From Candidatus Omnitrophota bacterium (lineage in GTDB: Bacteria > Ratteibacteria > UBA8468 > B48-G9 > JAFGKM01): DNA of 56,193 nucleotides. How positions within the stretch are numbered: position 1 is the first letter of the stretch; each line of letters begins with the position of its first letter. The position numbers were made by a program, and so were the translations under genes. The stretch is from positions 1-56,193 of the forward strand of contig JAFGKM010000018.1 of the NCBI GenBank assembly GCA_016928555.1, given 5' to 3'. Below the pieces are notes generated by a model. That model was given only the letters and a program-made list of their open reading frames with translations. It did no database searches and was not told where the DNA came from. Shown here piece by piece: positions 16,422 to 24,991 of the stretch.

Positions 16422-16985
16422 TCAAAAAAGGCCTCTGATGCCCAGAAGCCATATATAAGAGTCCAGGCCGTCGTTGGGATGTTTTATGGATGCGTTGGAC
16501 ACATGCCTGTTTCTGTATTCAACGAAAATGTCTATATCTTTTGTCTCGCAGGAGAGGCCGTAGCCCATCTGGCTGGCGAAGTTAAACAGCGTGGACTGTT
16601 CCTCCGTTTCCTGCGTCAGCAGTATCACTCCGCTTCCCCCCCTTAAGTACGGTTTTACGGGGAAATTCAGCGGAAGCGTGTATTTTATGAAAAAAACGCA
16701 TCCGATTTCCGCATTGTCCCCCGGAGAAGCGACAAAAGACAGGAATGGTTCAAGCTGAAACTGAAAATTTCTCCACATTCCGGCTTCCGCAAAGGGGTAG
16801 CTTAAATCAAGAGCGGCCGTGAAATGCACATACTCTTCATCGTTATTTTTAAGCGTTGAGTCCTGTCCGTAGCCGAGAAAGACTTCTTTGGAAACGGGTT
16901 TTCTGATGTCAAAACCCATTGCAGTTGAAGAAAACAACAGACCTAATGCGCAAAAAAAAGCAGAGATGTTCAAAATCCTATGCAT
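16422..16985 (-). CDS. PagL-like outer-membrane lipid A 3-O-deacylase
   Basis: 187 residues with a signal peptide (hydrophobic 4-20, likely cleavage around SSTAMG) and alternating beta-strand character. The segment RHVSNASIKHPNDGLDSY matches the catalytic region of PagL, which removes the 3-O-acyl chain of lipid A from within the outer membrane. Aligned on P. aeruginosa PagL, His126 and Ser128 correspond to His161 and Ser163, and Glu140 to Asp175. The conserved N-A and P-N-x-G residues are present. The last acidic residue is therefore Asp rather than Glu. Its place directly upstream of lpxB-msbA supports a lipid A substrate. GAGGAGG lies five bases before the start. Confidence 0.8.
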   Translation of the reverse strand: MHRILNISAFFCALGLLFSSTAMGFDIRKPVSKEVFLGYGQDSTLKNNDEEYVHFTAALDLSYPFAEAGMWRNFQFQLEPFLSFVASPGDNAEIGCVFFIKYTLPLNFPVKPYLRGGSGVILLTQETEEQSTLFNFASQMGYGLSCETKDIDIFVEYRNRHVSNASIKHPNDGLDSYIWLLGIRGLF

Positions 16986-17051
16986 GCAGCCTCCTCTCTT
17001 ATTTCATATGTGTGATTCCCGGGCCCTCTTTCTTTTTACGAATCCCGGTTT

Positions 17052-18512
17052 TTAATGGGGCAGGTATTCCTTGTTCCACAGAGGGTCGGTATATTCCCTG
17101 TACTGCCTGTTGTATTCAGGCATCCTGCCATCCTCTATCATCTCCAGATATTCTTCCGCCCCCCTGTCTGTGGGAACCGCTTCTGTCTCTTTCACTATTC
17201 TGTAAAACTCCTCCGAGTTGTCTCTTATGGCGCAGGGCATCAGAAGATTGCCGCATTTATGGGCGGGCTGGTTTATCCAGTAATCGTCCTGCCATTTTCG
17301 CAGGTGTGCGAAAAGCGGCGATTTGACGGCATCGGTTATGTTTTTACCTTTTTCATACAGAGTGTACAGATTGCCGTATTCTTTATCCTTGAAAGGCACG
17401 AAAACGCAGGGCGTTATCGTACCGTCCCACATGATGTAAAAATATCCGCCTCCCCGGGCCGCCGCCATGCATCCGTCAGAGGCGGTTCCTGAATTCCAGA
17501 AGTCGCCTATGAAAATTTTTCTTTCTTCTACTACTTTCCATATCCTTTTTAACATCCTGTATCTCTGTTCCGGCGTAACCATGAGTTCAAAGGACGGATT
17601 TCTGCCTATGGGCATGTACTGGAAGTACCAACCGTACATGGCGGATTTTTTATTGAAATAAAAATCCAGGAACTCGTCGGAAAAAAGAAGGTCTGCATTG
17701 TATCTTGTCGGAGTGGCGGAAATACCGAACGGCACGCCGGCTTCCTGCAGGTTGTCCATAGCCATAAGTATTTTTTTATAGGTCCCTTCGCCGCGCCTTT
17801 CATCGGTTTCCTTCTCAAAACCTTCGACGGATATTGCAGGTGTGAAATTGCCTAAACGGCTCAACTTTTTTGCCGTGGCTTTATCTATAAGGGTAGAGTT
17901 TGTGTATGTCATGAAATAACTGTTTTTGTGTTTTTCCAGTATGTCAAAAAGGGTTTTCCCGCTTTCCCTGTACATAAAAGGTTCTCCCCCGGATATTACA
18001 AAGAAGTGAGCCCCGAAATACTTTTCTATCTCTGTAATAACCCTGTCGAAAATTTCATATTTCAAGGTATGTCTCTGGTAGATATCGCCCGCATAGCATC
18101 CTTTGCATTTCAGATTGCAGATATTGGTGGGGGAGATGGTAACAAACAGAGGAGGCCTGAAACCGTATTTTTCAAGGAAAGCGCGCCTTGTGTAGACACT
18201 CTCAACCAGGACTTTTCCTAGCAGGATGTTTGAAAGAGCCTTTATGCAGTTCGGAGCAAGACTGCCGGAATTCATTGCTTTTTCAACGGAGTGTAACAGA
18301 GCCCGTCCCATGTAATATCTTTCTTCCTTGACTTTTATCGGCCTGTCAGGACCTTTAAGAGACATTCTGTAGGTTGCTTTTTCAATAGAATTTATCAGGG
18401 GCCTTCTTGTAACGGAGTTTTTCAATCCTGCCGTTAAAAGAGCCGTTACTATTCTTTGAGATGAGCCTTTTTCCATAACGCTTAAGATTTTTTCTTCCAT
18501 ATTCATTATCAT
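17052..18512 (-). CDS. Radical SAM protein with C-terminal SPASM-like region
   Basis: 486 residues. The radical SAM cluster motif is C132-x3-C136-x2-C139 (ICNLKCKGCY), followed by the glycine-rich SAM-binding segment VISGGEPF. About 120 N-terminal residues precede the core, and late cysteines (TPC, CGNLLMPC) suggest auxiliary cluster binding. The family includes peptide-modifying and anaerobic sulfatase-maturing enzymes, but no precursor peptide or sulfatase is adjacent. Similar proteins of this length are often annotated only as radical SAM. The start has GGGAGGTG upstream. It precedes the PagL-like gene by 66 bases, so it could share its transcript. Confidence 0.85.
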   Translation of the reverse strand: MIMNMEEKILSVMEKGSSQRIVTALLTAGLKNSVTRRPLINSIEKATYRMSLKGPDRPIKVKEERYYMGRALLHSVEKAMNSGSLAPNCIKALSNILLGKVLVESVYTRRAFLEKYGFRPPLFVTISPTNICNLKCKGCYAGDIYQRHTLKYEIFDRVITEIEKYFGAHFFVISGGEPFMYRESGKTLFDILEKHKNSYFMTYTNSTLIDKATAKKLSRLGNFTPAISVEGFEKETDERRGEGTYKKILMAMDNLQEAGVPFGISATPTRYNADLLFSDEFLDFYFNKKSAMYGWYFQYMPIGRNPSFELMVTPEQRYRMLKRIWKVVEERKIFIGDFWNSGTASDGCMAAARGGGYFYIMWDGTITPCVFVPFKDKEYGNLYTLYEKGKNITDAVKSPLFAHLRKWQDDYWINQPAHKCGNLLMPCAIRDNSEEFYRIVKETEAVPTDRGAEEYLEMIEDGRMPEYNRQYREYTDPLWNKEYLPH

Positions 18513-18597
18513 AACGGCACCTCCCTGTTTTTATCTGCCTATGAAAGAGGCCATGCACCTTAAAGCGTTTTTATAATGATACCACAAAAAGGGCGGG

Positions 18598-19686
18598 TTA
18601 TAAACTGTTTGCGATGAAGCCGCCTCCGAGCAGAATGTCTTTTTTGTAGAAGACTACCGCCTGTCCCGGAGTTACGGCCCACTGCGGTTTATCGAACAGT
18701 ACGCTGAACATGCCTTTGCTGTCCGGTTTATCTATAACAGCCGAAGCGGCGGCATGTTTGTATCTCACCTTTGCCTCAACCTTCATCGGGGCGCTTATTT
18801 TTTGTATGCTCACCAGATTTAAACTGCCGGCAGTGAGCGTTTTTTTGTAGACGTCTTTTTTTTCGCCCAGAATGACAGTGTTTTTCCCGGCATCTATGCC
18901 TGTTACATAAAGAGGCCTGCCTGCGGCTATGCCGAGGCCCTTTCTCTGTCCCACCGTATAGTTTACAATTCCTTGATGCCGCCCCAGAATATTGCCGTTT
19001 TTATCCGTCACCGGCCCGGCCTCAACGCCGCCTCCGAAAAGGAACGTTCTGTCTCCGGAAAGGAAATCCTGGCTTTCTTCCTTGTTTTCTACCGGCAAGC
19101 GGTATTTTTTTGCCAGGGAGCGGACCTGTTTTTTTGTATATCCGCCGAGGGGAAGAATTAATCTTGAAAGCTGTTGCTGGGTAAGCATGAAAAGGAAGTA
19201 GCTCTGGTCTTTATTTTTATCGGCGCCTTTTTTTAGGAAATATCTGCCGGTTCTTCCGTTGTGTCCGGTGAAGGCGTAGTGTCCAGTGGCAAGAAAATCG
19301 AAAGAGAATCCTGCCGACAATGCGGCTCTTTCAGGCAGGAGTCCGAATTTCAAAAACCTGTTGCAGATAACGCAGGGGTTGGGGGTGCGCCCTTCTTTAT
19401 ATTCTTTCCTGAAGTATCCCAGTACGATATCCTTATACTCTTCCGCCAGGTCAATCACAAGGAGTTTTATATCGAGTATCCCCGCCACTTTTTTTATATC
19501 TTCTATATCTTTGCCCCAGGGGCTGTAACAGGCGTGTTTTGAAAAGGTTTTTGAGCAGGGCGTCCGCTCGTCCCATATTTTCATGAAAACGCCCGTTACA
19601 TCGTATCCCTCTTCTTTCAGCAGAGCCGCGGCGACCGAGGAATCCACCCCTCCGCTCATCCCAGCCAGCACCTTTTTTTGTTTCAT
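18598..19686 (-). CDS. mnmA: tRNA-uridine 2-sulfurtransferase MnmA, variant without the usual second cysteine
   Basis: Thiolates U34 of Lys, Glu and Gln tRNAs using sulfur from a cysteine desulfurase relay. 362 residues. The PP-loop GMSGGVDSS (9-17) is intact. NPCVICN provides C105 and C108. The usual second catalytic cysteine, in a segment like STGICFIG, is absent: the region reads KEESQDFLSGD (residues 202-212). The only other cysteines are C44 and C53 (HACYSP). This suggests a clade using C53 with C105/C108, possibly as Fe-S ligands. Conserved GQRKGLG and QWAVTPGQ segments near the C-terminus confirm the family. GGAGTGAGAT precedes the start. It is the last gene of the Fe-S/sulfur run. Confidence 0.92.
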   Translation of the reverse strand: MKQKKVLAGMSGGVDSSVAAALLKEEGYDVTGVFMKIWDERTPCSKTFSKHACYSPWGKDIEDIKKVAGILDIKLLVIDLAEEYKDIVLGYFRKEYKEGRTPNPCVICNRFLKFGLLPERAALSAGFSFDFLATGHYAFTGHNGRTGRYFLKKGADKNKDQSYFLFMLTQQQLSRLILPLGGYTKKQVRSLAKKYRLPVENKEESQDFLSGDRTFLFGGGVEAGPVTDKNGNILGRHQGIVNYTVGQRKGLGIAAGRPLYVTGIDAGKNTVILGEKKDVYKKTLTAGSLNLVSIQKISAPMKVEAKVRYKHAAASAVIDKPDSKGMFSVLFDKPQWAVTPGQAVVFYKKDILLGGGFIANSL

Positions 19687-19703
19687 ATCTCACTCCAAAA
19701 TAT

Positions 19704-19826
19704 AACCGGATTTAGTTCGCCGCAGAGCGAGTTGTAAAGGAGGAGGGGGTGAGGCGTATGCAATGAATACGTTGAGAAACCCGACGACGAAAACAGCGAT
19801 GCTCTGCGGATGAGATAAGGCCGGTT
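19704..19826. repeat. Long inverted-repeat element between nfu and mnmA
   Basis: Outer ends AACCGG (19704-19709) and CCGGTT (19821-19826), inner arms CCGCAGAGC (19720-19728) and GCTCTGCGG (19801-19809). The interior GCGTATGCAATGAATACGTTGA is itself partly palindromic. It overlaps the nfu stop codon by two bases. No coding potential is seen. Confidence 0.65.
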
Positions 19827-20055
19827 AATCGACCGCAACGACTTCCGTAATTTCCGGGACTCTCTCTTTAATGATTGCCTCTATCCGCATCTTTAATGTT
19901 ATTGCAGAAAAAGGACAGCCCCTGCATGCCCCCTGCAGGCGGACGCTTACCTTTCCCTTATCGTCAACGTCCACGACCTCGCAGTCTCCTCCGTCGGCTT
20001 TCAAAAAACTTCTTACGTCCTCCAGCGCTTTCTCAACCTTTTCTTTCAGTTCCAT
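19825..20055 (-). CDS. nfu: NifU C-terminal (Nfu-type) Fe-S scaffold domain protein
   Basis: 76 residues, a stand-alone Nfu domain. The cluster-binding motif C44-x2-C47 lies in QGACRGCPFSA. Such proteins carry a [4Fe-4S] cluster as dimers and pass it to target enzymes. The gene lies in the same direction as iscU and the cysteine desulfurase gene, supporting a cluster-transfer role. Both flanking gaps are filled by palindromic repeats. Confidence 0.93.
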   Translation of the reverse strand: MELKEKVEKALEDVRSFLKADGGDCEVVDVDDKGKVSVRLQGACRGCPFSAITLKMRIEAIIKERVPEITEVVAVD

Positions 20056-20079
20056 GTTGTTTAATCTCCTTAGTGTTTT

Positions 20080-20134
20080 GGTAGTCGCAGGTCTTTCGGC
20101 AGTCCGCCTATGCTTTATGGCGTGAGCCTGCGGT
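20080..20134. repeat. Dispersed repeat, family R6
   Basis: Begins GGTAGTCGCAGGTCTTTCGG and ends GAGCCTGCGG. The left end is shared with the copy at 50681-50707. It lies upstream of nfu. Confidence 0.55.
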
Positions 20135-20235
20135 CATTGCAAGATTTTCAACATGCGCAACCTGAAGAGTTGCGGCTACCTGTTTTTCAACTTCTTTAGG
20201 TTCATGACGCTAAAAACTAACCACTTAACAATTTT

Positions 20236-20634
20236 TTATGAAGTTTTTTTACTCGTTATTCTGGCTCTGTTTTTCTTCCCTTCCTCGTTCCCTTTCTTCA
20301 GTCCGTAATACCAGAAAAGTCCGAGAACAGTTAGGAAAACCGTTATTTTCAGAGGGATGTTTTTTATAAAAGAGGACGCGGCTATTCCCAGAATAAATCC
20401 TGCCAGCGGCGCCATGTAGATAAACAACACGCCTTTCAGAACGGCGGTATCGTCAATCTCTACCGTTACGCTGTCGCCTATCTCTATCCCCTCGCCGTTT
20501 TCCGCTTCAAGAAAAAGCTTGCCTCCGGCATTTTTCCTGCATATACAGCAGGAACCGCATCCTCCGGGTTTCTTTCCCAACTCAACAACCGCAGTAGCGC
20601 CTTTTATATCAACAACCCTGCCGTTTTCTTTCAT
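20236..20634 (-). CDS. rseC: RseC/MucC-family membrane protein
   Basis: 132 residues. The N-terminal domain carries four closely spaced cysteines (C26, C29, C30, C32 in GGCGSCCIC), typical of RseC. Two membrane segments follow (about 71-90 and 95-112). RseC is linked to sigma-E control and to reduction of the SoxR cluster, and its homologues sit with Rnf/Rsx complexes; a role in electron transfer or Fe-S status is inferred here. The start overlaps the iscU stop (ATGA), implying translational coupling, which ties this protein to Fe-S assembly. Confidence 0.85.
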   Translation of the reverse strand: MKENGRVVDIKGATAVVELGKKPGGCGSCCICRKNAGGKLFLEAENGEGIEIGDSVTVEIDDTAVLKGVLFIYMAPLAGFILGIAASSFIKNIPLKITVFLTVLGLFWYYGLKKGNEEGKKNRARITSKKTS

Positions 20635-21044
20635 AATTGTTTATCTTCGCTTTTTATGGGTGAGGGAGCAGAGTTTTTTTGTTTATCCCGGTAATCGTTA
20701 ATCGCCGCTTTTAATCCGTCTTCCGCAAGGAGCGAGCAATGTTTTTTTATGGGCGGAAGCCCTCCCAGAAAATCCACCACTTCCTTGTTGGATATCTTTA
20801 ACGCTTCCTCGATTTTTTTCCCTTTTGCCAGTTCCGTGACAACGGATGAGGTTGCTATCGCCGCCCCGCATCCGAAGGTTTCAAATTTTATGTCTTCTAT
20901 GATATCGTCGTTTACCTTGATATATATCTTCATCACGTCGCCGCAGACTTTGTTCCCTACGGTGCCGACGCCGTCAGGGTTTTCAATCCTGCCCATATTC
21001 TTTGGGTTTCTGAAGTATTCGCATACCTTGTCCGTGTATTCCAT
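20631..21044 (-). CDS. iscU: IscU/NifU N-terminal type Fe-S cluster scaffold
   Basis: 137 residues. The three cluster cysteines of the family are C34, C59 and C103 (GNKVCGD, TFGCGAA, KHCSLLA), with Asp36 as the usual fourth partner. The start is ATG 21044 after AAAGGTGA. Upstream in-frame codons belong to a repeat and are rejected. The tail SAPSPIKSEDKQL is not part of the conserved fold and the underlying DNA (CTCCCTCACCC) resembles an R2 arm. The scaffold works with the cysteine desulfurase encoded two genes upstream. Confidence 0.93.
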   Translation of the reverse strand: MEYTDKVCEYFRNPKNMGRIENPDGVGTVGNKVCGDVMKIYIKVNDDIIEDIKFETFGCGAAIATSSVVTELAKGKKIEEALKISNKEVVDFLGGLPPIKKHCSLLAEDGLKAAINDYRDKQKNSAPSPIKSEDKQL

Positions 21045-21070
21045 TTTTTCACCTTTCCCCTGATGTTTTC

Positions 21071-21123
21071 GTAGCGGCGGCATTTATGCCACGAACAACC
21101 GTGCGATGAATCGCACCGCTACA
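21071..21123. repeat. Dispersed palindromic repeat, family R1, complete copy
   Basis: GTAGCGGCGGCATTTATGCC at the left, GTGCGATGAATCGCACCGCT at the right. It fills the gap between nadA and iscU. Confidence 0.9.
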
Positions 21124-21137
21124 ATTCCAAATATAAT

Positions 21138-22034
21138 TTATATATATTCAATCATTCTTTCAAGAGATAAACGCGCCTTTGTCATTATTTCTTCGGGAAG
21201 CGTTATCTCGTATTTCTCTTCAGCAAGGGCTGTTTTCAGGCTTTTCAGCGTAATTTTTTTCATATTATAGCAGATTTTGGGAGCGCCGAGTGAATAAAAT
21301 TCCTTTTCCGGGTTTTCTTTCTTCAGCCGGTAAATCATTCCTTCCTCCGTGCCTATGATAAGTTTCCTTGATTCCGTTTCCCGGGCGCGGCGCAATATCC
21401 CGGATGTTGAATAGATTCCGTCTGCCAATTCCTGGACCTCCTGCCGGCATTCGGGATGAACGAGAATCTCGGCGTCGGGATGAATTTCTCTGGCTTTTCT
21501 CACCTCGTATTCGGTAAACCTGTCATGCACGTAGCAATAACCGTCCCAGCAAAGTATCTCTTTTTCGGGAACCCTTTTTCTGACATATCCGCAAAGGTTT
21601 TTGTCCGGCAGAAAAATCACCTTTTTTACCGGCACGTTTTGTACAACACGGTCGGCATTTGCGGATGTACAGCATACGTCGGTTACCGCCTTTACCTCCG
21701 CAGAGGTGTTGACGTAAGATACTATCCATGCGTCCGGATGCTTTTCTTTAAATTCCATAACCTTTTCAGGCTGAGCCATGTCCGCCAGAGGGCATCCGGC
21801 ATCTATCTCCGGAAGAAGCACCTTTTTCTCCGGGGACAAAATCTTTGCGGTCTCCGCCATGAATTTCACCCCGCAGAATACAAGTAATTTGCATTTGATT
21901 TCAGCGGATTTCCTTGCCAGTTCAAGCGAATCCCCTATGAAATCAGCCATATCCTGAATTTCAGGCAACTGGTAATTATGTGCAAGTATTACCGCCCCCT
22001 TTTCCTTCTTAAGTTTTCCAATCTCTTTTTCCAT
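21138..22034 (-). CDS. nadA: Quinolinate synthase
   Basis: A [4Fe-4S] enzyme condensing iminoaspartate with dihydroxyacetone phosphate in NAD synthesis. 298 residues, the short form. AHNYQLPEIQDMADFIGDSL is the family's N-terminal signature. C81 (DAGCPLADM), C167 and C255 are the probable cluster ligands. nadB and nadC are not in the window. It starts 12 bases after the cysteine desulfurase stop. A desulfurase next to nadA is a familiar pairing, because NadA depends on its Fe-S cluster. Confidence 0.95.
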   Translation of the reverse strand: MEKEIGKLKKEKGAVILAHNYQLPEIQDMADFIGDSLELARKSAEIKCKLLVFCGVKFMAETAKILSPEKKVLLPEIDAGCPLADMAQPEKVMEFKEKHPDAWIVSYVNTSAEVKAVTDVCCTSANADRVVQNVPVKKVIFLPDKNLCGYVRKRVPEKEILCWDGYCYVHDRFTEYEVRKAREIHPDAEILVHPECRQEVQELADGIYSTSGILRRARETESRKLIIGTEEGMIYRLKKENPEKEFYSLGAPKICYNMKKITLKSLKTALAEEKYEITLPEEIMTKARLSLERMIEYI

Positions 22035-22046
22035 TTCTATTTTCGC

Positions 22047-23207
22047 CTACTTCCCTTTGTTCCAGAACGGCGATATCTCCCTCAGTTTTGAGGCAATCCC
22101 CGGAAGCACTTCAAGCACCCTGTCAACGTCCTGCTCCGTATTGTGTTTTCCGAGGCTAAGCCTTAATGACCCGTGCGCAATCTCATGCGGCAGTCCGATT
22201 GCAAGCAGTACGTGGCTGGGCTCAAGAGAGCCCGATGTACAGGCGGAGCCGGAAGAAGCGCAGATGCCTTCAAAATCAAGGTGGAGGAGAATCCCCTCGC
22301 CTTCTATGTGTTTTATGCACAGGTTGAGCGTGTTGTACAAACGCTGTTCGGGGTGTCCGTTAACAACTATCTCCGGTATACGGTCTTTTATGCCCGCCTC
22401 AAGCCTGTCCCTCAGTTTTTTAATGCGCACTTCTTCTTCCACCATCTCTTTTGCCGCAATCTCCGCCGCTTTTCCTATGCCTGCTATGCCCGGAACGTTT
22501 TCAGTCCCTGCGCGTTTTCCTTTTTCCTGTTCCCCTCCGTACATAAAGGGCGCAATTTTTACGCCCTTTTTTATGTAAAGAGCGCCGACCCCCTTGGGCC
22601 CGTAAAACTTGTGTCCCGACAGCGAGAGCATATCTGCTCCGAGTTCTTTTACCGACAGAGGTATCTTGCCTGCCGCCTGAACCGCATCCGTATGGAAATA
22701 TACGCCCTTTTCTTTTACTGTCTCCGCTATTTCTTTCACCGGCTGTATCGTTCCTATTTCGTTGTTTGCGTACATTATCGTTATCAGGACGGTATCTTTC
22801 CTTACGGAGTTTTTCAGCTCTTCAATATCAACAACCCCGTATTTATCCACAGGCAGGTATGTAACCTCGTACCCTACTTTTTCAAGAGACTTGCAGGTGT
22901 TTAAAACCGCATGGTGCTCAATCCTGGACGTAATAATATGCCTGCCTTTATCTTTCAGCTGAAAAGCTGCGCCTTTTATGGCCCAGTTATCCGCTTCCGT
23001 TCCGCCGGAGGTGAAGAAAATTTCTTCCGGTGCGCACCCCAGAAGAACGGCAATATCCGCCCTGGCTTTTTCCACCGCTTTTTTTGCCGTACGGGCAGAC
23101 TGGTACAGGGATGACGGGTTGCCGAATTCATCTCCGAAATAGGGAAGCATCGCCTCAAGAACCCTTTTATCGCAGGGCGTGGTTGCGTTATAGTCCATGT
23201 ATATCAT
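22047..23207 (-). CDS. iscS: Cysteine desulfurase (IscS/NifS type)
   Basis: A PLP enzyme of 386 residues that releases sulfur from cysteine as a persulfide. The PLP lysine is K200 in SGHKFYGPKG, and the catalytic cysteine is C323 in the loop SSGSACTSGS, of group I IscS/NifS type. NATTP near the N-terminus is also diagnostic. It probably supplies IscU and MnmA, both encoded downstream on the same strand. GAGGGG precedes the start. A family R1 repeat separates it from the upstream ferredoxin gene. Confidence 0.95.
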   Translation of the reverse strand: MIYMDYNATTPCDKRVLEAMLPYFGDEFGNPSSLYQSARTAKKAVEKARADIAVLLGCAPEEIFFTSGGTEADNWAIKGAAFQLKDKGRHIITSRIEHHAVLNTCKSLEKVGYEVTYLPVDKYGVVDIEELKNSVRKDTVLITIMYANNEIGTIQPVKEIAETVKEKGVYFHTDAVQAAGKIPLSVKELGADMLSLSGHKFYGPKGVGALYIKKGVKIAPFMYGGEQEKGKRAGTENVPGIAGIGKAAEIAAKEMVEEEVRIKKLRDRLEAGIKDRIPEIVVNGHPEQRLYNTLNLCIKHIEGEGILLHLDFEGICASSGSACTSGSLEPSHVLLAIGLPHEIAHGSLRLSLGKHNTEQDVDRVLEVLPGIASKLREISPFWNKGK

Positions 23208-23237
23208 TGTTTTTCCCCTCTCTCTTTGAAATATTTT

Positions 23238-23349
23238 GTGCGATGAATCCTTTAGTGCGCCAAAGTTTCAGTGGTGTAGCACCGCTGCATTGTCGGATAA
23301 ATCCGACCGCTACAAACCCGTTTCTGTAGCGGTGGCATTTATGACACGG
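23238..23349. repeat. Dispersed repeat, family R1, rearranged copy
   Basis: The right half nearly duplicates the copy at 1645-1718 (GTCGGATAAATCCGACCGCT, then TGTAGCGGTGGCATTTATG). The left half has a GTGCGATGAATC start interrupted by an unrelated 30-base segment. Confidence 0.8.
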
Positions 23350-23354
23350 AATTT

Positions 23355-23759
23355 TTAAATGGTAAAGACCAGCGCTTTTGTCGGGCAAGCTTTTATGCAC
23401 AGCCCGCAGGCGATGCATTTTTCGGCGTCAAAGTGCACGGAGAAATCTTCCTTGTCCCTGTAAAGAGCATCCACAGGACAAAGAGGTATGCAGGCGGTGC
23501 AGTCGGTGCATAATTCCCTTACCATCCGGATATCGCTTGATATAGACTGTATCCTTGCCCCCATCTCCTTAAGGTCTTTTACGGCGGTATCCACGTTTTC
23601 TTCCGTTCCCTGCAGTGCAAGAACAAGGGTACCTTCCTCTTCCGGCGTTACATAGGCCTTCAGGATATTGAAATCCAGGCTATACCTCTTTACCAGATCC
23701 GACATAATGGGCTTGTCAACCAGGGTTTTCGGGAAATGTATAACGAATTTTCTTTCCAT
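23355..23759 (-). CDS. NIL-domain plus 2[4Fe-4S] ferredoxin, homocysteine synthesis partner
   Basis: 134 residues: an N-terminal NIL domain (about 1-75) and two ferredoxin motifs, CTDCTACIPLCP and CIACGLCIKACP. It has the architecture of methanogen MA1822, the electron or sulfur-relay partner of the DUF39 protein in making homocysteine from aspartate semialdehyde and sulfide. The ATG is one base after the DUF39 stop codon, with GGAGGG upstream, so the pair is translationally coupled. That pairing is the strongest evidence for the pathway. Confidence 0.9.
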   Translation of the reverse strand: MERKFVIHFPKTLVDKPIMSDLVKRYSLDFNILKAYVTPEEEGTLVLALQGTEENVDTAVKDLKEMGARIQSISSDIRMVRELCTDCTACIPLCPVDALYRDKEDFSVHFDAEKCIACGLCIKACPTKALVFTI

Positions 23760-23760
23760 A

Positions 23761-24960
23761 TCAACGTCCCTCCTTCATGGCTCTAAACTTATATCCGCTG
23801 TCCGGTTCCGGGAAGTTCATCACATTTTCCGTGAGCTGAAAGTCCCCGCCTGTTATCCACTTTTTCAGCGTGTCTGCAATCTCTCTCGCTTTTTTATAGC
23901 TTGAAAGCGAACCGGTAGGAACTTCTTTTTTCAGTATCTCCGCCTTCCCGCTTTTCAGCTGTCCGTAGTTCACTTCGCCCAGTGTTTTTCCGGTGCAGTT
24001 GGGATAATCGTTGCTGTAGTCTACGACCGGAGCGTATAGCTCTTCGTCGGGAATTGCAGTCCATCTCAGTATATCCTCGTTCAGGACGGGTATCGGTATG
24101 CCTATTCCCACTATCAAACTTGTGCCGTAGCCCGTCAGGCTTGCGCCTTTTATGTATTCGGGTTTCATCTGTTTCAGGTCGCCTATCAGGGCGAGTGTTG
24201 CCGCCCCCGCGGCCGGCACGCCGTTTTTTGTCCTTTTAACCGAAGGGTTGAATTGCGTACCCCACCATGCGACATAGCCTGTCCCTCCGCCAAGGAATAT
24301 CTTTGTGCCAAGCCCGATTGTTCTAAGATAAGGGTCTTTCAGCAGAGGCGACAGCTGTCCCGCACTGCAGTAGTTGGCGTTCCCGAGTTCCGGCTTCAGT
24401 ATGCCCATATAGGTGTAGATGGTTTTCTTTGAAAGATTGACGGCAACATTATAATTCTGATAGCAGTTTCGCGGGTTGAAAAGAATCGCTTCGTTCAGGT
24501 CTTTCAGCCTTATGCGCGTTGAGACGCCTCTTTTCGGATAACAGTCGGTGCCGTAAGCGTTTATCTCAAGCATTATCTCCCTGCCTGCAACAAGGTCTTC
24601 AATGACATGTCCCCCGCCGTATTTGAACGAGCCGGGATGTTCGGAATTGCGCGGGTCATTTTCAGGGGTTGCCGCGGCGCCTATATAGGTATCAACCGCC
24701 GCCAGCCCCGCATATGCAGGAACGCCGTTAAGGTAAATCTTCCCTCCTCCTATCTTGATGCGGGGGTTGGAATGTCCGAAGTTCAGAAACACTCCCGATG
24801 AACACATGGGTCCGAAGGTGCCTGTGGTTACAATGTCTATTTCCGCGGCCAGTTTCTTGACATCCTGTTTTTTTGCCAGGCCTGCAATCTCTTCCGCGGT
24901 GACGACCACCGCCCTGCCTTCTTTTATCTTTTTGTTTATTTCAGCAATCGTTTTTCCCAT
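23761..24960 (-). CDS. DUF39 L-aspartate-semialdehyde sulfurtransferase (homocysteine formation)
   Basis: A 399-residue DUF39 protein like methanogen MA1821, which forms homocysteine from aspartate semialdehyde with sulfide-derived sulfur. The segment TTGTFGPMCSSGVFLNFGHS contains Cys53, at the position of the family's proposed catalytic cysteine. The start ATG 24960 follows AAGGAGG with five bases between. The frame stays open further upstream only through a dispersed repeat. The coupled downstream gene encodes the NIL-ferredoxin partner. The upstream rrf2 gene may control both. Confidence 0.92.
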   Translation of the reverse strand: MGKTIAEINKKIKEGRAVVVTAEEIAGLAKKQDVKKLAAEIDIVTTGTFGPMCSSGVFLNFGHSNPRIKIGGGKIYLNGVPAYAGLAAVDTYIGAAATPENDPRNSEHPGSFKYGGGHVIEDLVAGREIMLEINAYGTDCYPKRGVSTRIRLKDLNEAILFNPRNCYQNYNVAVNLSKKTIYTYMGILKPELGNANYCSAGQLSPLLKDPYLRTIGLGTKIFLGGGTGYVAWWGTQFNPSVKRTKNGVPAAGAATLALIGDLKQMKPEYIKGASLTGYGTSLIVGIGIPIPVLNEDILRWTAIPDEELYAPVVDYSNDYPNCTGKTLGEVNYGQLKSGKAEILKKEVPTGSLSSYKKAREIADTLKKWITGGDFQLTENVMNFPEPDSGYKFRAMKEGR

Positions 24961-24991
24961 GTCTTCCTCCTTCATCCCGAACCGGCCCTTT

